Assembly: GCA_964554715.1 (NCBI GenBank)
Contig: CAZKPU010000013.1
Coordinates: forward strand, 1-32,061
From: RXOA01 sp964554715
GTDB taxonomy: Bacteria; Bipolaricaulota; Bipolaricaulia; UBA7950; UBA9294
Length of the DNA stretch: 32,061 nucleotides
Direction of reading: 5' to 3'
Shown here: positions 1 through 7,731 of the stretch, one piece after another
How the letters are laid out: every line of letters begins with the position of its first letter
How positions within the stretch are numbered: the first letter of the stretch is position 1
Made by a program: the position numbers and the translations under genes
Notes under the pieces: generated by a model
The model's database searches: none
What the model was told of the DNA's origin: nothing
The model's input: only the letters and a program-made list of their open reading frames with translations

Positions 1-484
1 CCTTCTTGGCGGCATCAACGGCAGCTTCCGTCGTTCGACAGGCTCCAGGGGACAAGGCAGGAGTAATCCCGGAGGTGTGAAAGGCACGCTTCCCGGACAG
101 AATTCGATTCCAGTCGACATCGTTCGGCTCGATCCCGGCCATGGCGGAGTTCGCGCGATCGTACACAACGCTGTTTGCTCTTGGCGATGCCCCAAATTCC
201 ACGTAGTACGTCCCGACTCGATCGTCTTCTGTCCAGACGATCTCGCTGGTATCTACTCCATGCTCACGAGCCTTGTTACGGATCATCTTTCCGAGCGGGT
301 TCTGCGTAAGTCTGGTCACATACTGCGTGCGAAGCCCCAGGCGAGCCGCAGCAACCGCCGTGTTCAGTTCCGACCCCCCCACCCTTGCGTCGAGTTGCGA
401 TGCCTGCTCCAACCGTTCGTGGTTCGGCGGAGACAGACGGATCATCGTTTCCCCAAAGGTCACAAGATCAACGGATGGGCTCAT
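1..484 (-). CDS. kdgK: 2-keto-3-deoxygluconate kinase, N-terminal part (PfkB family)
   Basis: The first 161 codons of a carbohydrate kinase that runs off the left edge of the window. The reading frame is open throughout. It begins MSPSVDLVTFGETMIRLSPP and carries the PfkB sugar-kinase signature GGSELNTAVAAARLG at residues 36-50, followed by a KDG-kinase-like stretch (YYVEFGASPRANSVVYDR, 93-110). The family phosphorylates 2-keto-3-deoxygluconate to KDPG with ATP. The start is firm: its ATG overlaps the TGA of the upstream KDPG aldolase gene (ATGA at 484-481), a sign of translational coupling. The neighbouring aldolase uses the product of this kinase, which supports KDG rather than ribose or fructose as substrate. 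The C-terminal catalytic GAGD motif lies outside the window, so activity cannot be checked here. Confidence 0.88.
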   Translation of the reverse strand, partial: MSPSVDLVTFGETMIRLSPPNHERLEQASQLDARVGGSELNTAVAAARLGLRTQYVTRLTQNPLGKMIRNKAREHGVDTSEIVWTEDDRVGTYYVEFGASPRANSVVYDRANSAMAGIEPNDVDWNRILSGKRAFHTSGITPALSPGACRTTEAAVDAAKK

Positions 485-1131
485 TTCTCCTCCGATCGTA
501 CGACCTCGATCATCTCCACGAGCCGCTGAGCCTTATCCGTGATTTCCGGACAATCTCCACGACCTACGTTTCTCGGGACAAGCGATCCCCCAAGGCAAAC
601 CACGACCGCCCCTGCTCGAAGGAACGCTTCGGAATTCTCCAGGTTCACACCACCGGTCGGAGCAAGAGGGATCTGCGGCAGAGGGCCACGCATCGCCCGG
701 AAGAACTCCGGTCCCACAACATTCGCAGGGAACACCTTGACGATCGATGCACCGGCCTCCCAGGCCGCCAACGCCTCCGTCGGCGTCATCGCACCGGCGA
801 CAACGGGAACACCGTATCGGCGCCCGACTTGAATGACATCCGGTGCAAGGGTCGGCGTGATCAAGAAGCAAGCACCCGCAAGAATCGCGTGCCTCGCTGT
901 CTCCGCATCGAGGACGGTTCCTGCCCCCATCATGACGTCCGGGAACTCTTCCGCCGCCGCGGCGATCGCCTGCAACGCTCCCGGCGTCGTCATCGTGATT
1001 TCGATAGCGATGATCCCCCCCGACCGAAGCGCTCTCACAACATCACCAAGAGGCGCCCCGGCCCCTGCGCGCACAATGGCGATTGCACCTGCCTCGATCA
1101 GGCGACTTGTTCTATCCCGTTGCTGTTCCAC
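481..1131 (-). CDS. eda: KDPG aldolase (2-dehydro-3-deoxy-phosphogluconate aldolase)
   Basis: A 216-residue class I aldolase of normal family length, cleaving 2-keto-3-deoxy-6-phosphogluconate to pyruvate and glyceraldehyde-3-phosphate in the Entner-Doudoroff route. Visible motifs are the conserved catalytic glutamate in EITMTTPGA (E44), GAGTVLD (69-75), and the Schiff-base lysine in SIVKVFPA (K132), then PTGGVN. The start is GTG at 1131, preceded by the purine-rich AAGGGAAGGG at a good distance; an ATG two bases upstream is out of frame. It lies 46 nt downstream of an AOR gene and overlaps the start of the KDG kinase gene by 4 nt. Together the last two genes of the operon convert KDG to central metabolites. 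Some family members also act on 4-hydroxy-2-oxoglutarate or KDPGal, which cannot be excluded. Confidence 0.93.
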   Translation of the reverse strand: MEQQRDRTSRLIEAGAIAIVRAGAGAPLGDVVRALRSGGIIAIEITMTTPGALQAIAAAAEEFPDVMMGAGTVLDAETARHAILAGACFLITPTLAPDVIQVGRRYGVPVVAGAMTPTEALAAWEAGASIVKVFPANVVGPEFFRAMRGPLPQIPLAPTGGVNLENSEAFLRAGAVVVCLGGSLVPRNVGRGDCPEITDKAQRLVEMIEVVRSEEK

Positions 1132-1177
1132 ATCTATCCCTTCCCTTTCAACATCTCGTCCTATGCCGCGACCCGCT

Positions 1178-3151
1178 TCATGACTGCATGCGCTTCATTC
1201 GCGCCTGGACCTCCACCGGCAGCCTCGATGGTATGAACCCCAACCCAAGACCAGCGAGTCCGTCAACGGTCGGATACCCTTCGGTCGTCCAGCCGTGTAA
1301 GGCGTAGTACTCGGCCTGCATTCGAGCGAGCCGATCGGAATCGATCGGTTCACCACTTCCCGTGAGATCTTCCTGCCGTTCCTCCATGATCCGCCGAGGA
1401 AGCCGGTCGTCGATTTCCGGACGCATCCCCTCGCGAAGGTTGAAGCAGCGCTCCAGATTGAGTGTTCGACGTCCGGCGTTCCACAAGTCCTCCGCGACAA
1501 AACCCATCCCTGTGGCAGCACGCGCAAGATCGGCCAGCAATTCCGCCGACAAGCTGTACGCCGCCGTGGTTGCGAACGCGCACAATCCAAGCGAGTCGGT
1601 CACTGCATAGATATCCTCGTGCCAACGAACGATCTCGGCGCGGCCTTCCTCCTTGTCGGGAACCGCCAGCTTCTCATCTCCGGTGAGCTTCTTGACGAGC
1701 TCGATCCCTTCTTGAGTCCCTCCGAATTCAGCCAAACACTCCGTATGGAGATGGTCCGGACCACGCGGGTTCACAGAGAATGCAAGCGCATATCCGTACG
1801 CACCGCGTGTTTCGACGTTGCTCTGCTCGAGTCCGCGAGCCTGTACGGCCCACGCATCCGACCCCTGTCCCACACGCTCCGAGGCGACCGCAACGCCCTC
1901 TGCAAGAAGATCACCGATACCTTCTCGTCTTCCGATCTTCCCGACCATCTCCACCATGGCGTCACCGTTCCCGAACCGCAGGTCGATTCCGTCTAGCTGG
2001 TCCGCCGACAGCACACCGCGCTGTACGCACTCCATCGCCCACTGGATTACGTTGCCGGTGGAGATGGTGTCCATGCCCATGTCATTGCAGATCGCGTTCG
2101 CAGCAAACACCGGCTCAGGGTCGTTCAGCCCGCAACCGCTGCCGAATGCCGCCACGGTTTCGTACTCCGGCCCACCGGAACGAACCCCGGCGTAGGGACC
2201 TTCGTCGACAGCCGTGAACCGATGACAACTGTAGATGCAACCGCCGCATCCGACGATCCGTTTCAGATAACCTAGTTCCGGCCAGGACCGGCCGGAGATT
2301 CGTGTCGCGTCAAGATCGAGCCGGCTGTGCTGGAAGTTGTACGAAGGAAGACAGCGGATCTCGTTGAGAAGATCGATGTCCCGTGCCGTCCCGAACTTGT
2401 GTAGATCGGGAGCAACGCTATCTGCATAGAGAAGATCCCGCGCACGCTGGACAGCCGTTGTGTACTTGTCGACGTCGGCGACTCGAACCGTGCCGCCCCG
2501 TGGATGGACAACCAACGCCTTCAGCCTCTTCGACCCCATGACCGCACCGATCCCTCCGCGAGCAGCCGCGTTGTGATAGCCGGTCATGATCGCTGCAAAA
2601 CGCACAAGGCGTTCTCCGGCAGGTCCGATGCAGGCAACTTCACTTCCGCGCCCGTAGCGTTGCTCCAGACGTTCCGTCGTTGCATGAATGCCCTGTCCCC
2701 ACACATCGTCCGCCGACTCAAACCGGACGCCGTCACGATCCAGCGCAACCACCACAGGTCTCTCGGAGGCTCCGCAAACAGCCATTCCATCGACTCCCGC
2801 CATCTTCATGGCGATTCCCAGATGCCCTCCGACGTTGACCTTCAGGTAGTGACCTGTGGCCGGCCCCTTCGCGAGAACGGTCGTGCGACCGGAGCAAGGA
2901 GCGCTTGTTCCCGTGAGTACCCCCGGGGCGAAGATCAGAGGATTCGCCGGGTCAAGCGGATCTCTGCCTGTGGGAAGAAGGTCCCACAGGAGCTTGGCTC
3001 CGAGCCCCCTTGCCCCAAGAAGGGAACGAACCTCCTGAGGCTCGAATCGGTGCTCCCGTACGGAGCGAGCGCCAAGATCCACGATCAGGAATCTCCCCGA
3101 ATAGCTCCCCGGACCCGGCCCTGTCCTGAGTCGATCGCTAGGTCTGCTCAT
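1178..3151 (-). CDS. Aldehyde:ferredoxin oxidoreductase, canonical (AOR paralogue 1)
   Basis: A 657-residue tungsten/molybdenum bis-pterin oxidoreductase that oxidises aldehydes to carboxylic acids and passes electrons to ferredoxin. The AOR N-terminal domain has the pterin-binding stretch NVGGHLGIAMKMAGVDG (106-122). The [4Fe-4S] ligands are C302, C305 and C309 (CGGCIYSC) plus C524 in DSLGLC (519-524). Active-site motifs GPEYET (327-332) and the histidine of PDHLH (H467) are intact, so it should be catalytic. The frame is open 60 codons further upstream, but the ATG at 3151 is chosen because GGAAGGGG precedes it and because a longer product would run far into the ferredoxin gene; the overlap is then 14 nt. 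Its substrate could be a sugar or short aldehyde; the sequence alone does not say which AOR subfamily (AOR, FOR, GAPOR, WOR) applies. Confidence 0.9.
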   Translation of the reverse strand: MSRPSDRLRTGPGPGSYSGRFLIVDLGARSVREHRFEPQEVRSLLGARGLGAKLLWDLLPTGRDPLDPANPLIFAPGVLTGTSAPCSGRTTVLAKGPATGHYLKVNVGGHLGIAMKMAGVDGMAVCGASERPVVVALDRDGVRFESADDVWGQGIHATTERLEQRYGRGSEVACIGPAGERLVRFAAIMTGYHNAAARGGIGAVMGSKRLKALVVHPRGGTVRVADVDKYTTAVQRARDLLYADSVAPDLHKFGTARDIDLLNEIRCLPSYNFQHSRLDLDATRISGRSWPELGYLKRIVGCGGCIYSCHRFTAVDEGPYAGVRSGGPEYETVAAFGSGCGLNDPEPVFAANAICNDMGMDTISTGNVIQWAMECVQRGVLSADQLDGIDLRFGNGDAMVEMVGKIGRREGIGDLLAEGVAVASERVGQGSDAWAVQARGLEQSNVETRGAYGYALAFSVNPRGPDHLHTECLAEFGGTQEGIELVKKLTGDEKLAVPDKEEGRAEIVRWHEDIYAVTDSLGLCAFATTAAYSLSAELLADLARAATGMGFVAEDLWNAGRRTLNLERCFNLREGMRPEIDDRLPRRIMEERQEDLTGSGEPIDSDRLARMQAEYYALHGWTTEGYPTVDGLAGLGLGFIPSRLPVEVQARMKRMQS

Positions 3152-3608
3152 CTTGCTCCCCTTCCACAAGGCTGATTGCCTGTGGGAACCGGCACGCCCG
3201 GACACACGCCGGATCGCCGTCGCACAGGTCGCAGAACAGAGGCTTGCCGGACGTCTCATTCCAGGCGACACCCTGGTACGGACACGCATCGGCACATGCT
3301 TGGCATCCGATGCATGTCTTCTCGTCCACACGGATCACTCCACCTTCATCTTTTGACAGAGCACCCACCGGGCACGCCTCGACACACCAGGCCTCATCAC
3401 ACTGTCGGCAAACAGTTGGTGTGAAAACTCCTTCGTGCGGATTCCGATCGACCCTGATCCGTGCATTGTCCAGCGAGAAGGCGCCCGTCTTCGCAACCGA
3501 ACAGGCAAGCATGCAACTGATGCATCCTGTACACCGCTCGGGAACAACACGGAGGCGGATGCGACCGGTCATCCCTTGAGTCTTCGCCCGCATCGTGTCA
3601 TCGTTCAT
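3138..3608 (-). CDS. 16-cysteine polyferredoxin, electron-transfer subunit for AOR
   Basis: A 156-residue protein with four cysteine quartets: 26/29/32/36, 67/70/75/79, 99/102/105/109 and 126/129/135/139. The pattern is that of the DMSO-reductase/HycB-type electron-transfer subunits holding four [4Fe-4S] clusters. It lacks a Tat or Sec signal, so it should act in the cytoplasm. It sits between two AOR-family genes and overlaps both (11 nt upstream, 14 nt downstream), which argues for a stable AOR-ferredoxin complex. The AorA subunit of the Aromatoleum-type AOR complex has the same general build, a small four-cluster ferredoxin beside AorB. The start at ATG 3608 has AAGGAAGG upstream; a second ATG at 3593 is possible. 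It probably conducts electrons from the tungsten site to soluble ferredoxin or another acceptor. Confidence 0.87.
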   Translation of the reverse strand: MNDDTMRAKTQGMTGRIRLRVVPERCTGCISCMLACSVAKTGAFSLDNARIRVDRNPHEGVFTPTVCRQCDEAWCVEACPVGALSKDEGGVIRVDEKTCIGCQACADACPYQGVAWNETSGKPLFCDLCDGDPACVRACRFPQAISLVEGEQDEQT

Positions 3609-5574
3609 CGCGTATGCTTCCTTCCTTTCGGTCGCTCACCGCTCCAGCGTTCACTCCCTCGACCGCGCCCGCTGCTTCGATCACCCACGTGAACCTCTGC
3701 AGATCCAGTTTCTTGAGCGTCCGCAAGGAGGGCCTTCCTGTCTCCCGATCCCACTCATGCTCTTCGTAGTACTGATCGAGCAGCTTGTTCCAGCGATTCG
3801 GATCCAGGCGTTGTCCGGTCTCGATCGATTCGTCACGCACACGTGCCGGAGGCTGATCATCGGCGCGGTTCCGGTTCGCAAGGCGCATGGCAAGCAACCT
3901 CCCCAAGACAACAATCCGTTCTCCGACCCATCCCGGCCTCTCCTGCAAGTCGCGAACCCCCAGGACATCGCCGATCACATCACCGTAGGCCTGCAGCCCG
4001 GGTAGCTCCGGGTCCATCCAGTCACTGCAGAAGTAACACTCACCGAGACTGTCGAGCAAAGCGTGAAGCCGCTCGTAGTAGCAGACAACCTTCGCCTTGC
4101 CGATTGGGTCCCCTGCCGGAAGCCCGGAACTCGCATCGATGTCTGCCTCCGGAACACCCGCCCGGCGCGCGATCGATGCCGGGATGAACCCGCCCAATTC
4201 GAGGACCGGCGCTCCCCTCGTGTGGGTCCCTGACCGCTCGGAGACCATGATCCCCAAAGCCCATCCCCAGAACGGCCGAACAGCTTCCTGAAGCTCTTGA
4301 CCGTTGACCGCAACGCAGAACTCCTCACTTCCACCTCCAACCGTCCGTGCAGCGGCACAGGTTCCTTCAGCGAGAACCTCGCCCAAGCCGCGACGCTCTG
4401 CGATCTGCTCAAGGAGTTCTAGGACTGCATCCGTGTTTCCCCACTGAAGATCCAACCCTGATAGCTGGGCCGTTGAGATCAGCCCTCGTTCCGCCGCTTC
4501 CATCGACCATGCCACCGCACAGGATGCGTTGTCGATGTCCAGTCCCAGCTCATTGCAGAGTCCATGAGCTGCAATGACGCCTTTCGGATCTTCGATTCCC
4601 AGCCTTGTACCGAAATCGGTGACCGAGTTGGCGTGAAGTCCTGTGGATATCGTCACCTCGGTCACGCCATTGCGATCCCGCGAGGCCCGCATGATCCTGC
4701 CGCACTGCACAGGACAGCCCGTGCATCCGTAAACGGACTCCACATAGGGCAGGAAGCCCCGCCCGTGGAGGTTCTCACGCATGCGCTCCGGTACACATCC
4801 GGCCCGGAAGTTCCTGATCGGCTCCACAGCGGCCGGTGACACGCGCATCGTCCCCAGATTTCGGATCTCGTGCAGTTCTCGGCTCGTGAGCAAGCTCTCG
4901 TGAAACTCCCTAGCCCGCCGTTTCTCCTTCGGCAGCGACTTCGGCAGAGGGCAAAAGACAGCAACGGCTTTGAGGTTCTTGGCTCCCATGACTGCGCCCA
5001 ATCCGCATCGTCCGACCGCGCGTCTTGCATCGAACAGAATGCTTGCGGACAGGACCCTGTTCTCGCCGGCTGGACCGATGATGGCAGTCGAGCATTCGTC
5101 CCGTTCGGTTCGGCGAAACTTCGCATCCGTCTCGGACACCCGCAATCCCCAGAGTCTCCGTGCATCACAGATCTCTACGCCATCCGGCGTTACGACGATA
5201 TACACAGGGGACGCCGCCCGCCCGCGCAGGACAACTTGATCGATCCCGCAACCAACCATCCGTCTCGCGAAGTCCGATCCGGCGCTTCCAGCACCGATCC
5301 CGCCTGTCAGTGGGCTCCGCGCCGCCACGTGGATGCGTGACGCTCCGGGGAAGCCTGCTCGCACAAGCGGCCCCGCGGCCCAAGCCATCGGAGCATCCGG
5401 CGATAAGGCATCGATCGCTACGAGATCGCTCTGCTCCAGCAAGACGCGGTAGTTCTCGCCGCGTCCGCCAAGGAATTCCGCCTCTCGCGATGTTCGGGCA
5501 ACCTCGCCGGAAGAGAGGTCGACGAGCAAGCACCGGATCTCACGGGAGCACTGCAACGCCCTTTGCTGACCCAT
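3598..5574 (-). CDS. Divergent AOR-family protein with altered active-site motif (AOR paralogue 2)
   Basis: A 658-residue member of the AOR family, about the same length as its neighbour. The [4Fe-4S] ligands are kept (C284, C287, C291 in CTGCPVQC; C513 in DSLGEC), and the NELGLD segment (341-346) matches the pterin-binding loop. Two active-site regions differ. The GPEYET block of true AORs aligns to TGLHAN (311-316), putting histidine 314 where the conserved glutamate should be. The GG of the N-terminal pterin loop reads SAGSDFARR (97-105). The DHL region reads GTHTR, keeping only the histidine. It may be a structural partner, or an enzyme with a different substrate. The ATG at 5574 is preferred over an in-frame TTG at 5583 because AGAAGAGG lies 9 nt upstream of the ATG. 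It opens the AOR-ferredoxin-AOR trio and lies 17 nt after the permease gene. Confidence 0.84.
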   Translation of the reverse strand: MGQQRALQCSREIRCLLVDLSSGEVARTSREAEFLGGRGENYRVLLEQSDLVAIDALSPDAPMAWAAGPLVRAGFPGASRIHVAARSPLTGGIGAGSAGSDFARRMVGCGIDQVVLRGRAASPVYIVVTPDGVEICDARRLWGLRVSETDAKFRRTERDECSTAIIGPAGENRVLSASILFDARRAVGRCGLGAVMGAKNLKAVAVFCPLPKSLPKEKRRAREFHESLLTSRELHEIRNLGTMRVSPAAVEPIRNFRAGCVPERMRENLHGRGFLPYVESVYGCTGCPVQCGRIMRASRDRNGVTEVTISTGLHANSVTDFGTRLGIEDPKGVIAAHGLCNELGLDIDNASCAVAWSMEAAERGLISTAQLSGLDLQWGNTDAVLELLEQIAERRGLGEVLAEGTCAAARTVGGGSEEFCVAVNGQELQEAVRPFWGWALGIMVSERSGTHTRGAPVLELGGFIPASIARRAGVPEADIDASSGLPAGDPIGKAKVVCYYERLHALLDSLGECYFCSDWMDPELPGLQAYGDVIGDVLGVRDLQERPGWVGERIVVLGRLLAMRLANRNRADDQPPARVRDESIETGQRLDPNRWNKLLDQYYEEHEWDRETGRPSLRTLKKLDLQRFTWVIEAAGAVEGVNAGAVSDRKEGSIRDER

Positions 5575-5591
5575 GGGACACAACCTCTTCT

Positions 5592-6566
5592 CTACAGAAG
5601 GCGGATTCTCGTCTTTCGGCCAAGGCTGACCGACAGCAGGACGGCAAGGATCACCACAAGCCCCTTGGTGATGAATTGAACCTGATACGGAACCGCCATC
5701 ATGGTCAGACCGTTGTTGAGCATCGTGATGATGAACGCTCCGATGAAGACACCCGGAACGGTTGTCTCCCCTTCACCGAACATCGTTGTGCTCAAGAAAC
5801 ACACGGAGATCGTATCCAGAAGGTAGTTCTCCCCTGCTTCGGGCTGTCCCGACCCGAGCCTTGATGTGAGTGTGATCGCGGTCATGGCAATGGCCATCCC
5901 CGAGATGAGGAACGTATAGAAGCGGTTCCGCCGAACGTTGATCCCCGAATACAACGCAGCCATCGCGTTGCCGCCGATTGCATAGACGTGTTCGCCGAAC
6001 TTCGTCCGCTTCATCACCAGGAGCGCCACACCAAACAGGAACACCATGATGATGACCAGCACAGGAATCGGACCCACGTATCCACGTCCGATCGTATTGA
6101 ATGCAGCCGGTGCATCGCTGATGAAGATCGGGTGCCCGCCACTGAACAGCATCTTCAGTCCGTAGGCCACAGATCCCACGGCAAACGTTGCAATGAAGTC
6201 AGGCAGGTGCAGATAGGACGTGAGGACACCGTTCACGGAACCGATCGCCAATCCGATTCCAAGCGCAACGAGAATCGCCAGCGCGAGACTCCCCGACGAA
6301 TTCAGCATCATCGCGAAGAAGACGCTGACCAGACCGATGGCGTAGCCGATCGACATGTCAAACCCGCCCGCCGCCATGACAAACGCGAACCCCAAAGAGA
6401 TGATTGTCAGAATGCTCATCTGCTTGAGGATTAGCAGGAAGTTGTTGCCGCTGAAGAAGTACGGACTCGCAACCGAGAATGCAATGAAGATCGCTACACC
6501 CCCAAGCACCGTTCCGTAGTGCTTCACAAAGCGCCTCATCGCATCGGCCGTTGCTCCATCCCTCAT
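5592..6566 (-). CDS. Ribose-type ABC transporter permease
   Basis: A 324-residue polytopic inner-membrane protein of the RbsC/AraH/FrcC class (BPD_transp_2 family), with about 8-10 hydrophobic helices. The family hallmark loop is present as AAGGFDMSIGYAIGLVSVF, the equivalent of the GGIDLSVG motif of RbsC, near residues 65-83. It forms the channel for a sugar or sugar derivative imported with the binding protein encoded just upstream and the ATPase encoded three genes further up. The ORF can be extended to a TTG at 6584, but the ATG at 6566 is better placed: GGAGGG lies six bases before it, within the extended part. A perfect hairpin separates it from the binding-protein gene, which probably lowers its expression relative to that gene. 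Confidence 0.92.
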   Translation of the reverse strand: MRDGATADAMRRFVKHYGTVLGGVAIFIAFSVASPYFFSGNNFLLILKQMSILTIISLGFAFVMAAGGFDMSIGYAIGLVSVFFAMMLNSSGSLALAILVALGIGLAIGSVNGVLTSYLHLPDFIATFAVGSVAYGLKMLFSGGHPIFISDAPAAFNTIGRGYVGPIPVLVIIMVFLFGVALLVMKRTKFGEHVYAIGGNAMAALYSGINVRRNRFYTFLISGMAIAMTAITLTSRLGSGQPEAGENYLLDTISVCFLSTTMFGEGETTVPGVFIGAFIITMLNNGLTMMAVPYQVQFITKGLVVILAVLLSVSLGRKTRIRLL

Positions 6567-6587
6567 CCTTGTCCCTCCGTTCAAGAT

Positions 6588-6613
6588 GTGGGGATCCCGT
6601 CCGGGATCCCCAC
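6588..6613 (-). repeat. 12-bp perfect inverted repeat between binding-protein and permease genes
   Basis: GTGGGGATCCCG, two bases, then its exact complement. It lies in the short gap between the binding-protein stop and the permease ribosome-binding site. No run of T follows on the minus strand, so it is not a simple intrinsic terminator. Hairpins in this place downstream of periplasmic binding-protein genes commonly protect the upstream mRNA from 3' exonucleases or attenuate read-through. That role is inferred from position only. Confidence 0.75.
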
Positions 6614-6634
6614 CTCCGATTCAATCAGTCCCCG

Positions 6635-7612
6635 TTACAGCGTAGCGTCCGTTCCGTAGTCCTCGTAGTTCTCGGCGAACGGCCATTGGCTCTCCGGAGG
6701 AAGAGCTTCCTTCGTGACAAGCGTGGAAGGAATGTACGTGTGGTACGCTGCAAGCTCTTCGCCGTTGAGCAGGGTGAACACCTGCTTCACAAGCGTCTCG
6801 GCCATCAGCCACGGCTGCTGGGCTACGGTGGCCACCATCGGGCTGTCCGCAAGCGACATCTCTTCGTACGCTTGTGGATCGCCGTCGATGCCGACGATCG
6901 CGAAGTCGTCTTGTCGGCCCGCGTCGCGGATCGCCGACGCCGCGGCAACGGCTGCACCGTCAAACGTTGCGAATACGGCATTCACGTCGGCAGCCGTCGG
7001 ATTGGCGATCAGGATCGACTCCATCTTCGCCTTGATATCCGGGAAAAAGTCCGGCCACGCATAGACGATCTCACCGATGATCTCCGAGTTCGGATACTCG
7101 GTGAGAACCAGCTCGAGTTCGCCGGCGCGCATGCGGATCATCTGTCCGAGCGGGTTGGTGATCAGAACGATGTTCGATTCGCCTTTGGTGCGGTTCATGA
7201 GCTCCGTTGCCGCCATTGCGCCCATCACCCAGTTGTTCGACTCGACGACAAGATCGACAAACGGAGCGGTTCCTGCATCCATCGACGCAATGATGATCCC
7301 TCGATCGTGCGCCTCCTGAAGTGCAGGCTCGGCCATCTTGATGTCGCCCTCCTGGATGATGATCGCGTCAACACCCTGTGCAACAAAATTCTCGATTGCC
7401 GCAATTCGATCGGGAACGTTGTCGGTGACTGTGCTGACGGCGGTTCCGCCGAGCGCCTCGACAACGTTAATCAGTACGGTTCTCCCGATGCGTGCGAAGA
7501 AATTCGCCTGTCCGAAGTTGTTGATCCCGATCTTGTAGCCGTCGGCCAACACACCCAGCGAGAGGCCAACAAGCAACACCATCAGAACTGCTGCACCCAT
7601 AACTCGACGCAT
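6635..7612 (-). CDS. Periplasmic sugar-binding protein, ribose (RbsB) type
   Basis: A 325-residue Peripla_BP_4 family protein. Residues 1-23 (MRRVMGAAVLMVLLVGLSLG, then VLA) form a Sec signal peptide with a likely type I cleavage site before DGYKIG; there is no lipobox cysteine. The mature part alternates the two Rossmann-like lobes of the RbsB fold, with typical pieces such as AIENFVAQGVDAIIIQEGD and GQDDFAIVGIDGDPQ-like text (GRQDDFAIVGIDGDPQAYE). It captures the substrate outside the membrane and delivers it to the permease. The ATG at 7612 follows AAGGAGGGAGT. Strong hairpins lie just upstream and just downstream of the gene, which fits the high amount of binding protein such systems need. 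The ligand cannot be deduced; the KDG-pathway genes in the operon suggest a sugar or sugar acid. Confidence 0.92.
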   Translation of the reverse strand: MRRVMGAAVLMVLLVGLSLGVLADGYKIGINNFGQANFFARIGRTVLINVVEALGGTAVSTVTDNVPDRIAAIENFVAQGVDAIIIQEGDIKMAEPALQEAHDRGIIIASMDAGTAPFVDLVVESNNWVMGAMAATELMNRTKGESNIVLITNPLGQMIRMRAGELELVLTEYPNSEIIGEIVYAWPDFFPDIKAKMESILIANPTAADVNAVFATFDGAAVAAASAIRDAGRQDDFAIVGIDGDPQAYEEMSLADSPMVATVAQQPWLMAETLVKQVFTLLNGEELAAYHTYIPSTLVTKEALPPESQWPFAENYEDYGTDATL

Positions 7613-7645
7613 ACTCCCTCCTTATCGCGCGTCTCCTCGCCATCC

Positions 7646-7661
7646 CGAGGCGTTCGCCTCG
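7646..7661 (-). repeat. Inverted repeat (hairpin) ahead of the binding-protein gene
   Basis: CGAGGCG, two bases, CGCCTCG: a perfect 7-bp dyad that would fold as a 6-bp stem with a GAAC tetraloop in the mRNA. It lies in the 119-nt gap between the flavoprotein stop and the binding-protein start, about 35 nt before the ATG. No T-run follows. It may be a 5' stabiliser or a processing site. I see no convincing separate promoter in the gap. Confidence 0.65.
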
Positions 7662-7731
7662 TGCGAGCGCTCAAAGATCAAGGTAACAAAGAACCTCGCT
7701 CTCTGGATCGTTCTCCCTGACCCCTCCTTCC

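Noticed and set aside
385..1236. Plus-strand open frame of 283 codons over the aldolase and kinase genes
   Set aside because: Antisense of eda and kdgK, Arg/Pro-rich, with no recognisable domain.
3152..3331. N-terminal extension of the canonical AOR by 60 codons
   Set aside because: It would lie over the ferredoxin gene, reads as Arg/Ser-rich text unlike any AOR N-terminus, and the ATG at 3151 has its own ribosome-binding site.
6588..6613. Intrinsic terminator after the binding-protein gene
   Set aside because: The stem is strong but no T-run follows on the minus strand, and the permease gene with its ribosome-binding site follows directly.
6551..7720. Plus-strand open frame of 389 codons opposite the binding-protein gene
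   Set aside because: It is a shadow of the strongly supported binding-protein gene, has unnatural Arg/His/Asp composition, and lacks a ribosome-binding site.
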